Shown in pieces: positions 17,014-26,724 of a DNA stretch of 64,000 bases (the first letter of the stretch is position 1; each line of letters opens with the position of its first letter). Source of the stretch: Porphyromonas gingivalis ATCC 33277 (GTDB lineage Bacteria; Bacteroidota; Bacteroidia; Bacteroidales; Porphyromonadaceae); NCBI RefSeq assembly GCF_000010505.1, contig NC_010729.1:1288501-1352500 (forward strand), given 5' to 3'. A model generated the notes under the pieces. The model ran no database searches and was not told the origin of the DNA. It worked only from the letters and a program-made list of their open reading frames with translations. A program made the translations under genes and the position numbers.

Positions 17014-18021
17014 ATGGATAAGGAATTATATAAAGGTGTTTTCGTCTTCGCAGAACAACGCGAAGGAGTGATTCAGAACGTAGCCTTCGAACTCATCGGA
17101 AAGGCTCGTGAATTGGCAGACACCATCGGAGAAAAAGTAACGGCAATTCTTTGTGGCTATAAGGTTGCTGACTTGCCTAAGGAACTTATCGCTGCCGGTG
17201 CCGATACGGTGCTTGTCGTAGATGATGAGAAGCTCGAGAACTACCTTACTGAGCCTTACGCTCAGGCCATTACCCAAATTCTTCAGGACAAGAAGCCTGA
17301 GATCGTACTCTTCGGCGCTACGACTATTGGTCGCGACCTCGGTCCCCGTCTTTCTTCTCGCTTGCGTACAGGTCTTACAGCAGACTGTACATCGCTTGAG
17401 ATCGGTGACGAACGCAATCTGCTGATGACACGTCCGGCTTTCGGCGGTAACCTTATGGCTACGATTATCAGCAAGGAGCATCGTCCTCAGATGTCTACGG
17501 TTCGTCCCGGTGTTATGCGTCGTAAGGCTATGGACTACAACCGCCAGGGTATGGTTGAGAACGTAACCATCACGTTTGACACAGCCAAGTTCCGTGTTCG
17601 CCTGATCAAGAAAGAGCGTGAAGACAAGAATATGGTGGACATCACGGAAGCTCACATCCTTGTCAGTGGTGGTCGTGGCGTTGGTTCACAAGACGGCTTC
17701 AGCAAGCTAGCCGAACTGGCTCAGCAGATCCATGCAGAGGTTTCTTCTTCTCGTGCTATGGTCGATGCCGGTCTTATCGGTCATGAACGTCAGGTAGGAC
17801 AAACGGGTAAGACCGTTCGCCCCGACATCTATATGGCCGTTGGTATCTCAGGTGCCATCCAGCACTTGGCCGGTATGGAAGAGAGCGATTATATCATTGC
17901 CATCAACAAGGACAAATTCGCTCCCATTTTCCAGGTCGCCGATCTTGGTGTAGTCGGCGACTTGCACAAGATTGTACCCATTCTGACGGCTAAGCTACGT
18001 TCTGCCATGCAGGACAAGTAA
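17014..18021 (+). CDS. etfA: Electron transfer flavoprotein, alpha subunit
   Basis: A 335-residue EtfA. The C-terminal FAD domain is clear from SGGRGVGS near residue 215, VDAGLIGHERQVGQTGKTVRP and AVGISGAIQHLAGM. It follows etfB by 13 bp. A strong terminator stands 30 bp after its stop, so bcd-etfB-etfA end a transcript here. Confidence 0.95.
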   Translation: MDKELYKGVFVFAEQREGVIQNVAFELIGKARELADTIGEKVTAILCGYKVADLPKELIAAGADTVLVVDDEKLENYLTEPYAQAITQILQDKKPEIVLFGATTIGRDLGPRLSSRLRTGLTADCTSLEIGDERNLLMTRPAFGGNLMATIISKEHRPQMSTVRPGVMRRKAMDYNRQGMVENVTITFDTAKFRVRLIKKEREDKNMVDITEAHILVSGGRGVGSQDGFSKLAELAQQIHAEVSSSRAMVDAGLIGHERQVGQTGKTVRPDIYMAVGISGAIQHLAGMEESDYIIAINKDKFAPIFQVADLGVVGDLHKIVPILTAKLRSAMQDK

Positions 18022-18050
18022 GAGCCTGTTAGTATAACAAACCTTGTAGA

Positions 18051-18106
18051 GGAGCCGATGAGGCGAAGGGCTTTTGTGGCTCGTCGCATTCATTCGGCTC
18101 CTTTTT
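18051..18106 (+). terminator. Intrinsic terminator after etfA
   Basis: GGAGCCGA (18051-18058) pairs with TCGGCTCC (18094-18101), with further pairing inside (GAGGCGA with TCGTCGC), and TTTTT follows at 18102-18106. It separates the ETF genes from crt and hbd. Confidence 0.78.
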
Positions 18107-18124
18107 CATTCATCGAAGAGAGTT

Positions 18125-18895
18125 ATGGAATTTCACAATCTGATCATCCAATCGAAAGATGGTATCACGACGCTGACCATCAACAAACCGGAGACATTGA
18201 ACGCCCTCTCCTCTGAAGTCCTTTCCGAATTGGAATCGGCCATTGCCGTTATCGCTACAGAAAAGCCTCGAGTGCTGATCATTACCGGAAGCGGCAAAGC
18301 ATTTGTCGCAGGAGCAGACATAGCCGAGATGCAACACCTGAGTGCAGCCGAGGGAAAAGCCTTTGGAGGGCTTGGAGCAGAGGTGTTCCGAAGGATAGAA
18401 GAATTGCCTTTCCCTGTTATTGCAGCCATCAATGGCTTTGCATTGGGAGGCGGATGCGAATTGGCCATGGCTTGTGACATCCGCATAGCTTCGGCTAGAG
18501 CCAAGTTTGGTCAGCCCGAAGTCGGATTGGGCATCACCCCCGGATTCTCCGGTACACAACGCTTGCCACGCCTTGTCGCTCCGGGTATAGCCAAAGAACT
18601 CATTTACACGGGGCGTATCATCGATGCAGAAGAAGCACTTCGTATTGGTCTTGTCAATCGGGTAACAACTCCGGAGGAATTATTACCTGCCACGATGGAA
18701 ACGGCTCAACTCATTGCATCACGCTCAGCTTCTGCCGTATCAGCTTCAAAAGAGGCTATCAATCGTGGTACGGAGATGCATATTGCCGAAGGCATTGCTT
18801 TGGAACAGAATCTCTTCGGACTGTGCTTTGCCACAGCCGACCAGAAGGAAGGCATGGCAGCTTTCCTCGAAAAACGTAAACCGGCTTTCTGCTGA
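18125..18895 (+). CDS. crt: Enoyl-CoA hydratase (crotonase)
   Basis: A 256-residue crotonase. The oxyanion-hole motif [13 protein letters not shown], the [15 protein letters not shown] stretch with a catalytic glutamate and [21 protein letters not shown] with the second one are all present. It interconverts crotonyl-CoA and 3-hydroxybutyryl-CoA, linking acetoacetyl-CoA back to butyryl-CoA. The start at 18125 (MEFHNLIIQ) is the family start; the open frame extends further upstream through the terminator and is rejected there. Confidence 0.93.
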   Translation: MEFHNLIIQSKDGITTLTINKPETLNALSSEVLSELESAIAVIATEKPRVLIITGSGKAFVAGADIAEMQHLSAAEGKAFGGLGAEVFRRIEELPFPVIAAINGFALGGGCELAMACDIRIASARAKFGQPEVGLGITPGFSGTQRLPRLVAPGIAKELIYTGRIIDAEEALRIGLVNRVTTPEELLPATMETAQLIASRSASAVSASKEAINRGTEMHIAEGIALEQNLFGLCFATADQKEGMAAFLEKRKPAFC

Positions 18896-18941
18896 GAGCC
18901 AAAAGAATAGTTATTCACATACACTTTTAATCTCCAACAAA

Positions 18942-19787
18942 ATGAAAATAGCAGTAGTAGGTACCGGAGCCATGGGCAGCGGTATCGTTCAATGTATCGC
19001 CCAAAACGGCCTGGACGTCTTGATGAAAGGGCGAAGCGAGACTTCTATCAGCAAATCGCTCAAAGGAATCGAAAAAAATCTCAACCGTCTGGTTGAAAAG
19101 GGCAAGATGTCTGCCGATGAGCAGCAAGCCGTTATGGCTCGTATCCGTACGACGATGGACTTCAATGACCTGAAAGATGCCGGTGTCGTGATCGAAGCGA
19201 TTGCCGAAGAAATGGAAATAAAGAAACAGGCCCTCAGTGCTGTGGCGGAAGTGGTAAGCGAGCAATGTATCATCGCTACCAATACATCTTCATTGAGTAT
19301 CACAGCTTTGGCAACCGAACTCCCTACCCCATCTCGTGTGATCGGAATGCACTTCTTCAATCCCGTTCCCGTGATGAAACTGGTAGAAGTTATCAGTGCC
19401 CAGCAAACTTCGGACGAAGTGATGAAGCTGGTACTGGACTTGTGCGAAATGCTCAAGAAAACAGCTGTACGCGTGAACGAAGCTCCGGGTTTCGTCGTAA
19501 ACCGTCTTCTCATACCGATGATCAACGAAGGTATCGGAGCCTATGCCGACGGTGTGGCCAGCATAGAGGAAATAGATCAGGCCATGATGCTCGGTGCCAA
19601 TCACCCGATGGGCCCTTTGGCTTTGGGCGATTTTATCGGTTTGGATGTCTGTCTGGCTATCATGGAGGTATTATTCACCGAATTTGGTGATGCCAAATAT
19701 CGTCCTCATCCTTTGCTTCGCAAGATGGTTCGTGCAGGACAGCTTGGCCGCAAGACCGGCAAAGGCTTCTACGACTATAGCAAATAA
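18942..19787 (+). CDS. hbd: 3-hydroxybutyryl-CoA dehydrogenase
   Basis: A 281-residue NAD-dependent dehydrogenase. The nucleotide motif [13 protein letters not shown] starts at residue 5, and [15 protein letters not shown] carries the catalytic histidine. [11 protein letters not shown] and the C-terminal [11 protein letters not shown] complete the family pattern. It reduces acetoacetyl-CoA to 3-hydroxybutyryl-CoA, working with the crotonase encoded 46 bp upstream. Last gene of the fermentation run before a very long hairpin. Confidence 0.95.
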   Translation: MKIAVVGTGAMGSGIVQCIAQNGLDVLMKGRSETSISKSLKGIEKNLNRLVEKGKMSADEQQAVMARIRTTMDFNDLKDAGVVIEAIAEEMEIKKQALSAVAEVVSEQCIIATNTSSLSITALATELPTPSRVIGMHFFNPVPVMKLVEVISAQQTSDEVMKLVLDLCEMLKKTAVRVNEAPGFVVNRLLIPMINEGIGAYADGVASIEEIDQAMMLGANHPMGPLALGDFIGLDVCLAIMEVLFTEFGDAKYRPHPLLRKMVRAGQLGRKTGKGFYDYSK

Positions 19788-19827
19788 GTCGTTTTTCTCA
19801 CTTATCGGACTTATCCGAAAATAATTG

Positions 19828-19891
19828 AGGGTGAGCCAAGTGAATCCTAAAAGCTGGACACAAAACTTTTAGGATTCACTTGGCTCACCCT
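19828..19891. terminator. Very long perfect hairpin after hbd
   Basis: A 26-bp perfect stem (19828-19853 with 19866-19891) with a 12-nt loop. The stem begins AGGGTGAGCCAAGTG. It lies 40 bp after the hbd stop and 39 bp before an IS end. Only a short T-rich tail (TTTACTTATT) follows, so terminator function is likely but not certain; the length is well beyond a normal intrinsic terminator. Confidence 0.7.
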
Positions 19892-19930
19892 TTACTTATT
19901 GGGTTTATGACTCTCGAAACGAACTGTTAT

Positions 19931-21270
19931 GAGACCTTTGTACGGCGATTGGTGTGTATTTTGTTTGTTAATTCATTGTATAATAGGGAGTTATTTTGTA
20001 TATTTGAGCATTAAAAACAGCATAATATTCCTCCCATGGCATACCAATCCAAGAATACCGATGAGCATGTAACATTTGCAGACGCACTCCTTTCAAAGCG
20101 TTATCGCAAAGCACAAAACGACTTCCTCAATCAGGTTGACACGCTTATCGATTGGCGTCCGATCAGGACGCTGATCAACAAGAAATACACGAAGCGACAA
20201 AATGCCATCGGCGCCCCGGCTTATGACGTGATTCTCTTATTCAAGATGTTGCTTTTGGAGACATGGTACAACCTCAGTGATTGTGCTCTGGAGGAGCGCA
20301 TCAATGATTCAATCACCTTTTCCCGATTCTTGGGACTGAAGATGGAAGAGGTATCTCCCGACCACAGCACCATCAGTCGATTTCGTTCGGCACTGACAGA
20401 GTTGGGTCTCATGGACAAACTATTGGCGCAGTTTAACAAACAACTTTCCCGCCATCACATTTCGGTCAGGGAAGGGGTGCTTGTGGATGCAAGCCTTGTG
20501 GAGACGCCGCATAAACCCAACGGAAGCATTACGATTGAAGTCGCAGACGACAGAGAAGACAATCGGAGCGAGGCGGAAAAAGAGGCAGAGGAGGATTATC
20601 AAAAACAGGTTGTCCGCCGGCGTAAAGGGACGGATGAAGAAGCCCGTTGGGTGTACAAACAAAAGCGTTATCACTACGGATACAAAAAGCATTGTCCGGC
20701 CAATGTTCAAGGCATTGTTCAAAAGGTGATAACGACTGCAGCGAACCGCAGTGACACGAAGGAGTTTATTCCGCTATTGCAGGGTGCAAACATACCTCAA
20801 GGTACAGCCGTCTTGGCGGACAAAGGATATGCTTGCGGGGAAAATCGTTCCTACCTGCAAACCCATCACCTTCAAGACGGCATTATGCACAAGGCACAAC
20901 GCAACAGGGCATTGACCGAGGAAGAGAAGCAACGAAACAAAGCAATCGGTCCGATACGGAGCACCATCGAACGCACCTTTGGCAGTATTCGCCGGTGGTT
21001 TCATGGCGGACGATGTCGATACCGGGGACTTGCCAAGACCCATACTCAAAACATTCTTGAAAGCATCGCCTTTAATTTATACAGAACCCCGGGGATAATT
21101 ATGTCCTCATCCGTAGGATAAGGCATAACCACCCTTGAGGAGCTCGTACAAGTAGCTCCTCAAGGGGGGGGATTTACAACTACTTTCACTCCTTACTGCC
21201 ACCTCTTTCACTCGCTCCTTTTATGCGAAGAACTCCTCTTCCCTCCATCTCCTTATTTTTCAAAGGTCTC
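19931..21270 (+). mobile_element. IS5-family insertion sequence, copy 2 (IS1126-type)
   Basis: A 1340-bp element with ends GAGACCTTTG at 19931 and CAAAGGTCTC ending at 21270, flanked by the direct repeat GTTAT (19926-19930 and 21271-21275). Both ends and the target duplication look intact, so this copy entered recently. It sits in the convergent gap between hbd and ackA. Confidence 0.93.
20036..21121 (+). CDS. IS5-family transposase, copy 2
   Basis: A 361-residue DDE transposase with VDASLVETPHKP, AVLADKGYAC and RSTIERTFGSIRRWF as catalytic motifs. It differs from copy 3 at one residue only (EEEKQRNK against EEEKQGNK). All family regions are intact. Confidence 0.94.
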   Translation: MAYQSKNTDEHVTFADALLSKRYRKAQNDFLNQVDTLIDWRPIRTLINKKYTKRQNAIGAPAYDVILLFKMLLLETWYNLSDCALEERINDSITFSRFLGLKMEEVSPDHSTISRFRSALTELGLMDKLLAQFNKQLSRHHISVREGVLVDASLVETPHKPNGSITIEVADDREDNRSEAEKEAEEDYQKQVVRRRKGTDEEARWVYKQKRYHYGYKKHCPANVQGIVQKVITTAANRSDTKEFIPLLQGANIPQGTAVLADKGYACGENRSYLQTHHLQDGIMHKAQRNRALTEEEKQRNKAIGPIRSTIERTFGSIRRWFHGGRCRYRGLAKTHTQNILESIAFNLYRTPGIIMSSSVG

Positions 21271-21301
21271 GTTATGCCGTTTCGGTGTCAGATCGGTCTT
21301 T

Positions 21302-22498
21302 TTATTTGAGGATTGTCATGGTGTCGGAGGCAATCATATATTCTTCGTCAGTGGGAACGACGATCACGGTTACTTTGCTTTCCGGCTTGCTGATTACCAT
21401 TTCTTTTCCGCGCATACCTTCATTCACCTTTGAATCAAAGACAATACCCATAAATTCCATATCGGTACATACTTTCTCTCTCGTGGTATATTGGTTTTCA
21501 CCCACTCCACCGGTGAATACGAGCACATCGACTCCTCCCATGGCAGCGGCATAAGCTCCTACATATTTTTTGATCCTGTAGTCGTACATGGTCATGGCCA
21601 GAGTAGCTCTTTCGTTGCCATTCTTGATGGCATCTTCGATTTCCCGCAGGTCGGAGGACACACCGCTTACGCCAAGTACACCGCTCTTTTTATTGATCAG
21701 TTCAGAGATTCCTGCTGCTTGGAGGCCTTCTGCTTCCATCAGGAAGGTAAGAACACCGGGGTCTACGTCTCCACTGCGCGTACCCATCATAAGCCCTTCT
21801 ACGGGTGTCATCCCCAATGATACGTCCAAAGCCTTGCCGTTTTTGATTGCAGCGATGGAAGCTCCATTGCCGATATGTGCCGTGATTATGCGAGTTTTGT
21901 CGTAGTCCAAACCCAAGATCTCACAAGCACGGGCACTGACATAGCGATGGCTGGTGCCGTGGAATCCATAGCGACGTACACCATGCTTGTTGCACATATC
22001 ATATGGCAAGGCATATCGGTACACATGTTCCGGCATGGTTTGGAAGAAAGCTGTATCGAATACACCCACCTGACGAATACCGGGGAGCAACTTCTCGATG
22101 GCTACGACGCCTTTGAGGTTAGCCGGATTGTGAAGTGGAGCCAAAGGAATACATTCTTCTACTTTGGCAATTACTTCCGGTGTGATCTCCACACTATTAC
22201 TGAACTTCTCACCTCCATGAACGAGACGGTGCCCTACTGCATCGATTTCTTCATAGCTCTTGATGCATCCGTATTTGTCATCTTTGAGCACGGAAAGAAT
22301 GAACTCTACGGCTATCGTATGTTCGGGCATATCTTTCTCCAGCACCACTTTCTCACCATTGGGCATGGTTAGTTTGAGAAACGAGCCGGGAAGGCCTAAT
22401 TTTTCCACTCCGCCCTGAGCCAATACGTCTCCTTTGGGCATTTCGAGTAGCTTATATTTGACGGATGAACTACCACAGTTCAATACCAATACTTTCAT
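21302..22498 (-). CDS. ackA: Acetate kinase
   Basis: A 398-residue acetate kinase with MKVLVLNCGSSSVKYKLLEM (phosphate-binding start), HIGNGAS, TPVEGLMMGTRSGDVDP and VFTGGVGENQ. It makes ATP from acetyl phosphate. It follows pta on the same strand with a 45-bp gap, forming the standard acetate module. Its stop lies only 31 bp from the IS copy 2 end, so that insertion left the gene intact but lies in its 3' flank. Confidence 0.97.
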   Translation of the reverse strand: MKVLVLNCGSSSVKYKLLEMPKGDVLAQGGVEKLGLPGSFLKLTMPNGEKVVLEKDMPEHTIAVEFILSVLKDDKYGCIKSYEEIDAVGHRLVHGGEKFSNSVEITPEVIAKVEECIPLAPLHNPANLKGVVAIEKLLPGIRQVGVFDTAFFQTMPEHVYRYALPYDMCNKHGVRRYGFHGTSHRYVSARACEILGLDYDKTRIITAHIGNGASIAAIKNGKALDVSLGMTPVEGLMMGTRSGDVDPGVLTFLMEAEGLQAAGISELINKKSGVLGVSGVSSDLREIEDAIKNGNERATLAMTMYDYRIKKYVGAYAAAMGGVDVLVFTGGVGENQYTTREKVCTDMEFMGIVFDSKVNEGMRGKEMVISKPESKVTVIVVPTDEEYMIASDTMTILK

Positions 22499-22543
22499 AT
22501 CGTTTAGTTGATTTTGAGAGTTAGATAGGATTAGTTTTCTTTA

Positions 22544-23554
22544 TTATTGCTCCTTGGCTGCAATAGCTTGGTTGGCCGTGATGGCAACCATCCTGTATAT
22601 ATCTTCGACCGAGCATCCGCGGCTCAAATCGTTTACAGGTGCAGCCATTCCTTGCAGAATAGGTCCTACGGCTTCTGCATGGCCCAGACGCTCTACAAGT
22701 TTGTATGCGATGTTGCCGACTTCAAGCGTCGGGAATACAAGTACATTGGCCTTTCCTGCTACATTGCTTCCCGGAGCTTTGAGTGCTGCCACTCTTTCTA
22801 CCAAAGCCGCATCGGCTTGCATTTCGCCATCGATCAACAAATCAGGAGCCATTTCTTGAGCCATACGAGTAGCTTCTACGACCTTATCTGTCATTTCATG
22901 TTTTGCACTGCCTTTCGTAGAGAAGCTCAACATAGCTACACGCGGTTCAATATCGGCAATGGCTTTCGCCGTACGAGCCGTAGCGACAGCGATCTGTGCC
23001 AACTCATCTGCTGTCGGATTGGGTATAACAGCACAGTCTGCAACAAGCAAAAGTCCGTCTTTGCCATATTCTTTGGCTTTGGTGAAGAGTAAGAAAGTAC
23101 CGCTCACGCTAGTCATGCCCGGAGCTGTCTTGATGACTTGAAGAGCCGGACGAAGTACATCGCCGGTAGTATTCTGTGCGCCGGCAATCAGTCCATCGGC
23201 ATCTCCACTCTTTACAATGAGACAACCCAGATAGAGGGGGTTTTCTACGAGTTCGGCCGCCTTTTCGGGTGTCAGCCCCTTTTTTTGGCGAATTTGCAGC
23301 AGAAGGTCAGTGTATTGTTGTTTCTTGGGATGGTTATTCGGATCAATGATCACAGCCTCGTCCAAGTTCTTCAAACCGAGTTCCGCCACTTTGGCTTTCA
23401 CACTATCGACATTACCGATCAGAATGATGTTTACAACTTTGTCGGCCATGAGACGGTCGGCAGCTTCCAATGTACGAGGTTCCAGCCCTTCGGGCAGAAC
23501 GATCCGTTGCTTGTTCTCTTGAGCACGTCTGATAACGTCTTGAATGAGATCCAT
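22544..23554 (-). CDS. pta: Phosphate acetyltransferase
   Basis: A 336-residue short-form Pta starting MDLIQDVIRRAQENKQRIVLPEG. An in-frame upstream extension of 29 residues is rejected because the family begins here. Family parts include the AGAQNTTGDVLRPALQVIKTAPG stretch and VADCAVIPNPTADELAQIA. It converts acetyl-CoA and phosphate to acetyl phosphate for AckA. Acetyl phosphate is also a phosphate and acetyl donor for response regulators such as the RprY encoded nearby. Confidence 0.96.
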   Translation of the reverse strand: MDLIQDVIRRAQENKQRIVLPEGLEPRTLEAADRLMADKVVNIILIGNVDSVKAKVAELGLKNLDEAVIIDPNNHPKKQQYTDLLLQIRQKKGLTPEKAAELVENPLYLGCLIVKSGDADGLIAGAQNTTGDVLRPALQVIKTAPGMTSVSGTFLLFTKAKEYGKDGLLLVADCAVIPNPTADELAQIAVATARTAKAIADIEPRVAMLSFSTKGSAKHEMTDKVVEATRMAQEMAPDLLIDGEMQADAALVERVAALKAPGSNVAGKANVLVFPTLEVGNIAYKLVERLGHAEAVGPILQGMAAPVNDLSRGCSVEDIYRMVAITANQAIAAKEQ

Positions 23555-23638
23555 GGATAATACCTTATAGTTATTATAGTTATTGTAAGATGATCTTGAA
23601 AAGAAAGGCGAGCAGAAATAACGCCTTATTTGCAGTCG

Positions 23639-23646
23639 CAAAGATA
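23639..23646 (-). promoter_or_regulatory. Putative -7 element for pta-ackA
   Basis: The minus strand reads TATCTTTG, a perfect -7 match, 85 bp upstream of the pta start. No convincing -33 TTTG is seen at the right distance. Confidence 0.45.
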
Positions 23647-23762
23647 GTTAAAAACACGGGCAATAAGAGAGATACATTCAAAATACTTTGGAAATGGAAG
23701 TATAGCTTTAGCAGGGCTGTACTTCCATTCTCCCCATTGCATTAATATCCTTTTTTGCTATT

Positions 23763-24611
23763 CTATCTAATGCGTGACGAAAGAGGATGACGCAACCCCT
23801 CTGCCGACTTCAGATAGACTTCGGCTGCACCGATTCTCAGCTCCATCCTGATACGGACAGGTATTCTATTGGCATCATTCGTGAGCCATATGGTAATAGC
23901 TTTTTGGGGATTCTTGAATGTTTCGGATTCGTTTATGAGCATGGATACCCGATGAGTATGATAGTTGATACCCTTTTTCGTTTTTTGTACTTCAGAACCT
24001 TCGTATTGAAAGAAACAGTCGATCCCCTTTTTCCCTGCAAATATTCTTACCGGTATGCGCTCTTTCGTACTCTTTGACCAGTCTGTCGAGCGAAGATAGA
24101 GTATGGCTCCTATCATATCCAGAGATATTTGGTTGGTAATTTCTACCGTATCGATCCTTGATTCTCCATTGCGAAACCGCTTCGTATGTATCCGATTGCG
24201 ATCATCCTGTCGTGAAAAATGAATTAGATCCATTGTGTAATCTCCCCCTTCCATCACATGCTTTTGCCCATCCACGATACGCATCTTGTGATCGAGATTG
24301 CAGTCAAGGGTGTCCCTCATACTAAAGATGGCATCGAAGAAAGGTGCTGTTCTGAAAAGCAAACGAGATCTGAATCCTCTATCCTGTTTTTCAAACGATA
24401 GTGAAGCATCGCCGGCACGTGGCATCAGTGCCCCCCACTTATAGTAGATTGTATAGCTGAGGCATTCTCCGGTCCTGCTGAAATCGTTGGAGATGGGTTG
24501 CTGAGCTTGCAATGATATAGAGGTTATGCTTATGATGTATAGAGTCGTGAGGATGATGACTATGCAGTTGAATGGATTTCGTTTCTTGCTTATATTATGT
24601 TTTGCTTTCAT
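23763..24611 (-). CDS. DUF3108 protein, exported
   Basis: A 282-residue protein with a long signal sequence (basic start MKAKHNISKKR, hydrophobic CIVIILTTLYIISI, likely cut after LQAQ). The body matches the DUF3108 pattern: ECLSYTIYYKWGALMPRAGDASLS, a conserved glycine-aspartate turn and the C-terminal ITIWLTNDANRIPVRIRMEL. The fold is a periplasmic beta-rich domain of unknown function, sometimes linked to envelope polysaccharide or lipid handling. Monocistronic in appearance. Confidence 0.85.
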   Translation of the reverse strand: MKAKHNISKKRNPFNCIVIILTTLYIISITSISLQAQQPISNDFSRTGECLSYTIYYKWGALMPRAGDASLSFEKQDRGFRSRLLFRTAPFFDAIFSMRDTLDCNLDHKMRIVDGQKHVMEGGDYTMDLIHFSRQDDRNRIHTKRFRNGESRIDTVEITNQISLDMIGAILYLRSTDWSKSTKERIPVRIFAGKKGIDCFFQYEGSEVQKTKKGINYHTHRVSMLINESETFKNPQKAITIWLTNDANRIPVRIRMELRIGAAEVYLKSAEGLRHPLSSRIR

Positions 24612-24751
24612 TTCTCCTTTTCATTTCTTCCAATGATTCAAATATAGGCAATAAGCGGTTAGTAGAAATAAAAGGAGGAAGCCTGTGCCAGACCTCCTCC
24701 TCAAGAACGAATAGACTGTTTAGTGGTTTTTGGGGTGTAAATACTCCAAAG

Positions 24752-25855
24752 TTATTTTTTATTCGAATTATAGATTTCGCTGAGTTTTTCGATTAGCTTT
24801 TCACCACGAATATCTCGCTCTATAATAGTGCCGTCAGGACCGAACAGTATGACTTGCGGAATACCTTGTATGCCATACATATCCGTAGCCACATTCTTAG
24901 CATCGAATATCTGAGGCCATACCACGTTGAGAGCTTCTTTTGCTTTCAGGTGATCTTCCATTTTATCCCAAACTACTATGCCGACTACTTGCAGACCTTT
25001 TTCTGCAAACTTGGCATTAGCTTCAGCTATGTAAGGAATTTCACGACGGCAAGGGCCGCACCATGAAGCCCAGAAGTCAACCACGGCATAGTTGCCTTGT
25101 CCCACATATTTGAAGAGTTCTACCTCATTGCCCTCGGCATCCGTTCCAGCAAAGTTTTTAGCCATTTTGCCGGGTTGCGTATCAGCCAAATTGTCAATCA
25201 TAGCGAGCAAATGAACAATATTCGGATGTGCCAAAACAATAGGACCGGCCTTTTTGCGTGCTTCTGCAATAACATCCGAATCAGAGCCTTCTCCGTAGAG
25301 AATATTCTGTAAGAGACGTGCACCGAGAGCATCGTTTGTGTGCGATTGGTATAGTTCGGTTGTTATTTTGCTCTTCTCTCCCAACATTGCCGTATACTCT
25401 TTTTCCAGCATGGCTTGTGTTTCCTCTGCAGCACGGGCCGTATCAGCCTGGATCTCTTCCATTTTGAGTTTGAAGCTGTTTTCCAATTCATTGATCTTGG
25501 CAGAATACTTGAAGTTTTCTTCGTTCAACGGAGTGCCCTTTGCCGCATACTCTCCGATTTTTGCAGAAATTTTGCCGTCTTCCAAAATGAAGATGATCGG
25601 TACTACGTTATGTTCGGGCGAAGCTGTCACGATATAAGCCAACTTGGCCGTATCGATATGTTCTCCGGTGAATGTGAATGCTCCGTTCCGGATCGTCGTG
25701 CTATCTAAATTGTTGCCTTGAGATAGCTGGATGTAAACCATATTGCCGTCGAGATTCAGCGTACTGTCCACGGTACCGGTGATGGTATAACCTTTTTGTT
25801 GACAGGAGGTAAGACCTGCAAGCAGCACTGCAGCTGCGAATAATAACTTCTTCAT
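24752..25855 (-). CDS. Lipoprotein thioredoxin-like disulfide reductase (DUF4369 + TlpA-type)
   Basis: From the ATG at 25853-25855 the product is 367 residues. A lipoprotein signal (MKKLLFAAAVLLAGLTSCQQ, lipobox LTSC) is followed by a DUF4369-like beta domain (about 25-130), a helical linker rich in glutamate and alanine, and a C-terminal thioredoxin fold with the active site WASWCGPCRREIPYI. Such proteins work in the periplasm, attached to a membrane, in disulfide reduction or cytochrome/redox maturation. The upstream in-frame start at 25900 would add 15 residues before the signal and is rejected. Confidence 0.9.
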   Translation of the reverse strand: MKKLLFAAAVLLAGLTSCQQKGYTITGTVDSTLNLDGNMVYIQLSQGNNLDSTTIRNGAFTFTGEHIDTAKLAYIVTASPEHNVVPIIFILEDGKISAKIGEYAAKGTPLNEENFKYSAKINELENSFKLKMEEIQADTARAAEETQAMLEKEYTAMLGEKSKITTELYQSHTNDALGARLLQNILYGEGSDSDVIAEARKKAGPIVLAHPNIVHLLAMIDNLADTQPGKMAKNFAGTDAEGNEVELFKYVGQGNYAVVDFWASWCGPCRREIPYIAEANAKFAEKGLQVVGIVVWDKMEDHLKAKEALNVVWPQIFDAKNVATDMYGIQGIPQVILFGPDGTIIERDIRGEKLIEKLSEIYNSNKK

Positions 25856-26122
25856 ACGATATTGTTTTTTTGAATAGTGGTGAATTATTTCTAAGCGCAA
25901 AAGTAAGTATTTTGATCTTCATAGACCTGCTATACCAAATCAAATAAAACGGATTCCATCCCACTGCACTTTGAAAACATCCTTCGGAACATCAATTAAT
26001 GAACCATATACTACTGATATTGGTTATTGAAACGATAGTGCAAATTGTAATGATAAACTATTCTTTTTTGAAAGAATTTATTTACTTTTGTGCAACTAAT
26101 AATTCATTTAGCAATTTAGATT

Positions 26123-26371
26123 ATGGAAAAGAAGCGTGGAAAAAGGGCTGAAACGCCTGAACAGAAGAAGCAAAAAGCTTCAATGGGTTTTTACTTTAAG
26201 AGTGCAAAACCGGCCGAAAAAATGGCTCAGCTCGATGCAGCGATCGCTCGCTATGAAACTTACTTGGCCAACTGTCGCATAGCTAAAGACAATATCGCTG
26301 TAACATCTGTAGCAGATCAGATCAAAATGCTGACCAAAGAGCAAAAAGAAGAGTTGAAAAAATTCCTCTAA
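26123..26371 (+). CDS. Small basic helical protein of unknown function
   Basis: An 82-residue protein, strongly basic at the start (MEKKRGKRAETPEQKKQKAS) and predicted alpha-helical throughout, ending KEQKEELKKFL. No family recognised. It has an ATG, an AT-rich leader with a TACTTTTG -7-like element at 26083-26090, and its own terminator 72 bp downstream, all of which support a real gene. Confidence 0.75.
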   Translation: MEKKRGKRAETPEQKKQKASMGFYFKSAKPAEKMAQLDAAIARYETYLANCRIAKDNIAVTSVADQIKMLTKEQKEELKKFL

Positions 26372-26442
26372 ACATCTTTTTCCCTTATTTCGTTTTCAGG
26401 AGCTGATATTATCCGAATCGGAATAGGGTTACTCCAATAGGC

Positions 26443-26484
26443 AAGGCTGTCCGGGTATAAAAACTTCGGCAGCCTTTCTTTTTT
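26443..26484 (+). terminator. Intrinsic terminator of the small basic protein gene
   Basis: AAGGCTG-t-CCG (26443-26453) pairs with CGGCAGCCTT (26467-26476) with one bulged base, followed by a T-rich run to 26484. The rest of the gap, to 26724, holds no reading frame I can support; a TATCTTTG -7 element lies at 26712-26719, only 5 bp before the next start codon. Confidence 0.75.
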
Positions 26485-26724
26485 AGGCAAGAGGAGCTAA
26501 GGACAATAGTTGGTCTCTGGACCAAAGATCCGGTATCTAATTATTGCTGTCCGGTGAACTTGGAAGTCGTGCGTGTCAGCGAATATCTTTCATTGGAATT
26601 TGTCGGCCTGAAAATAGAGATTCGCCTCCTATACCAACTCGTTTCGACAAAGAGTGCCGTGAAAAGGAAATGGATCGGCATGGTTCTGTATCGATAGGGT
26701 AAAATATCCGCTATCTTTGGTCTA

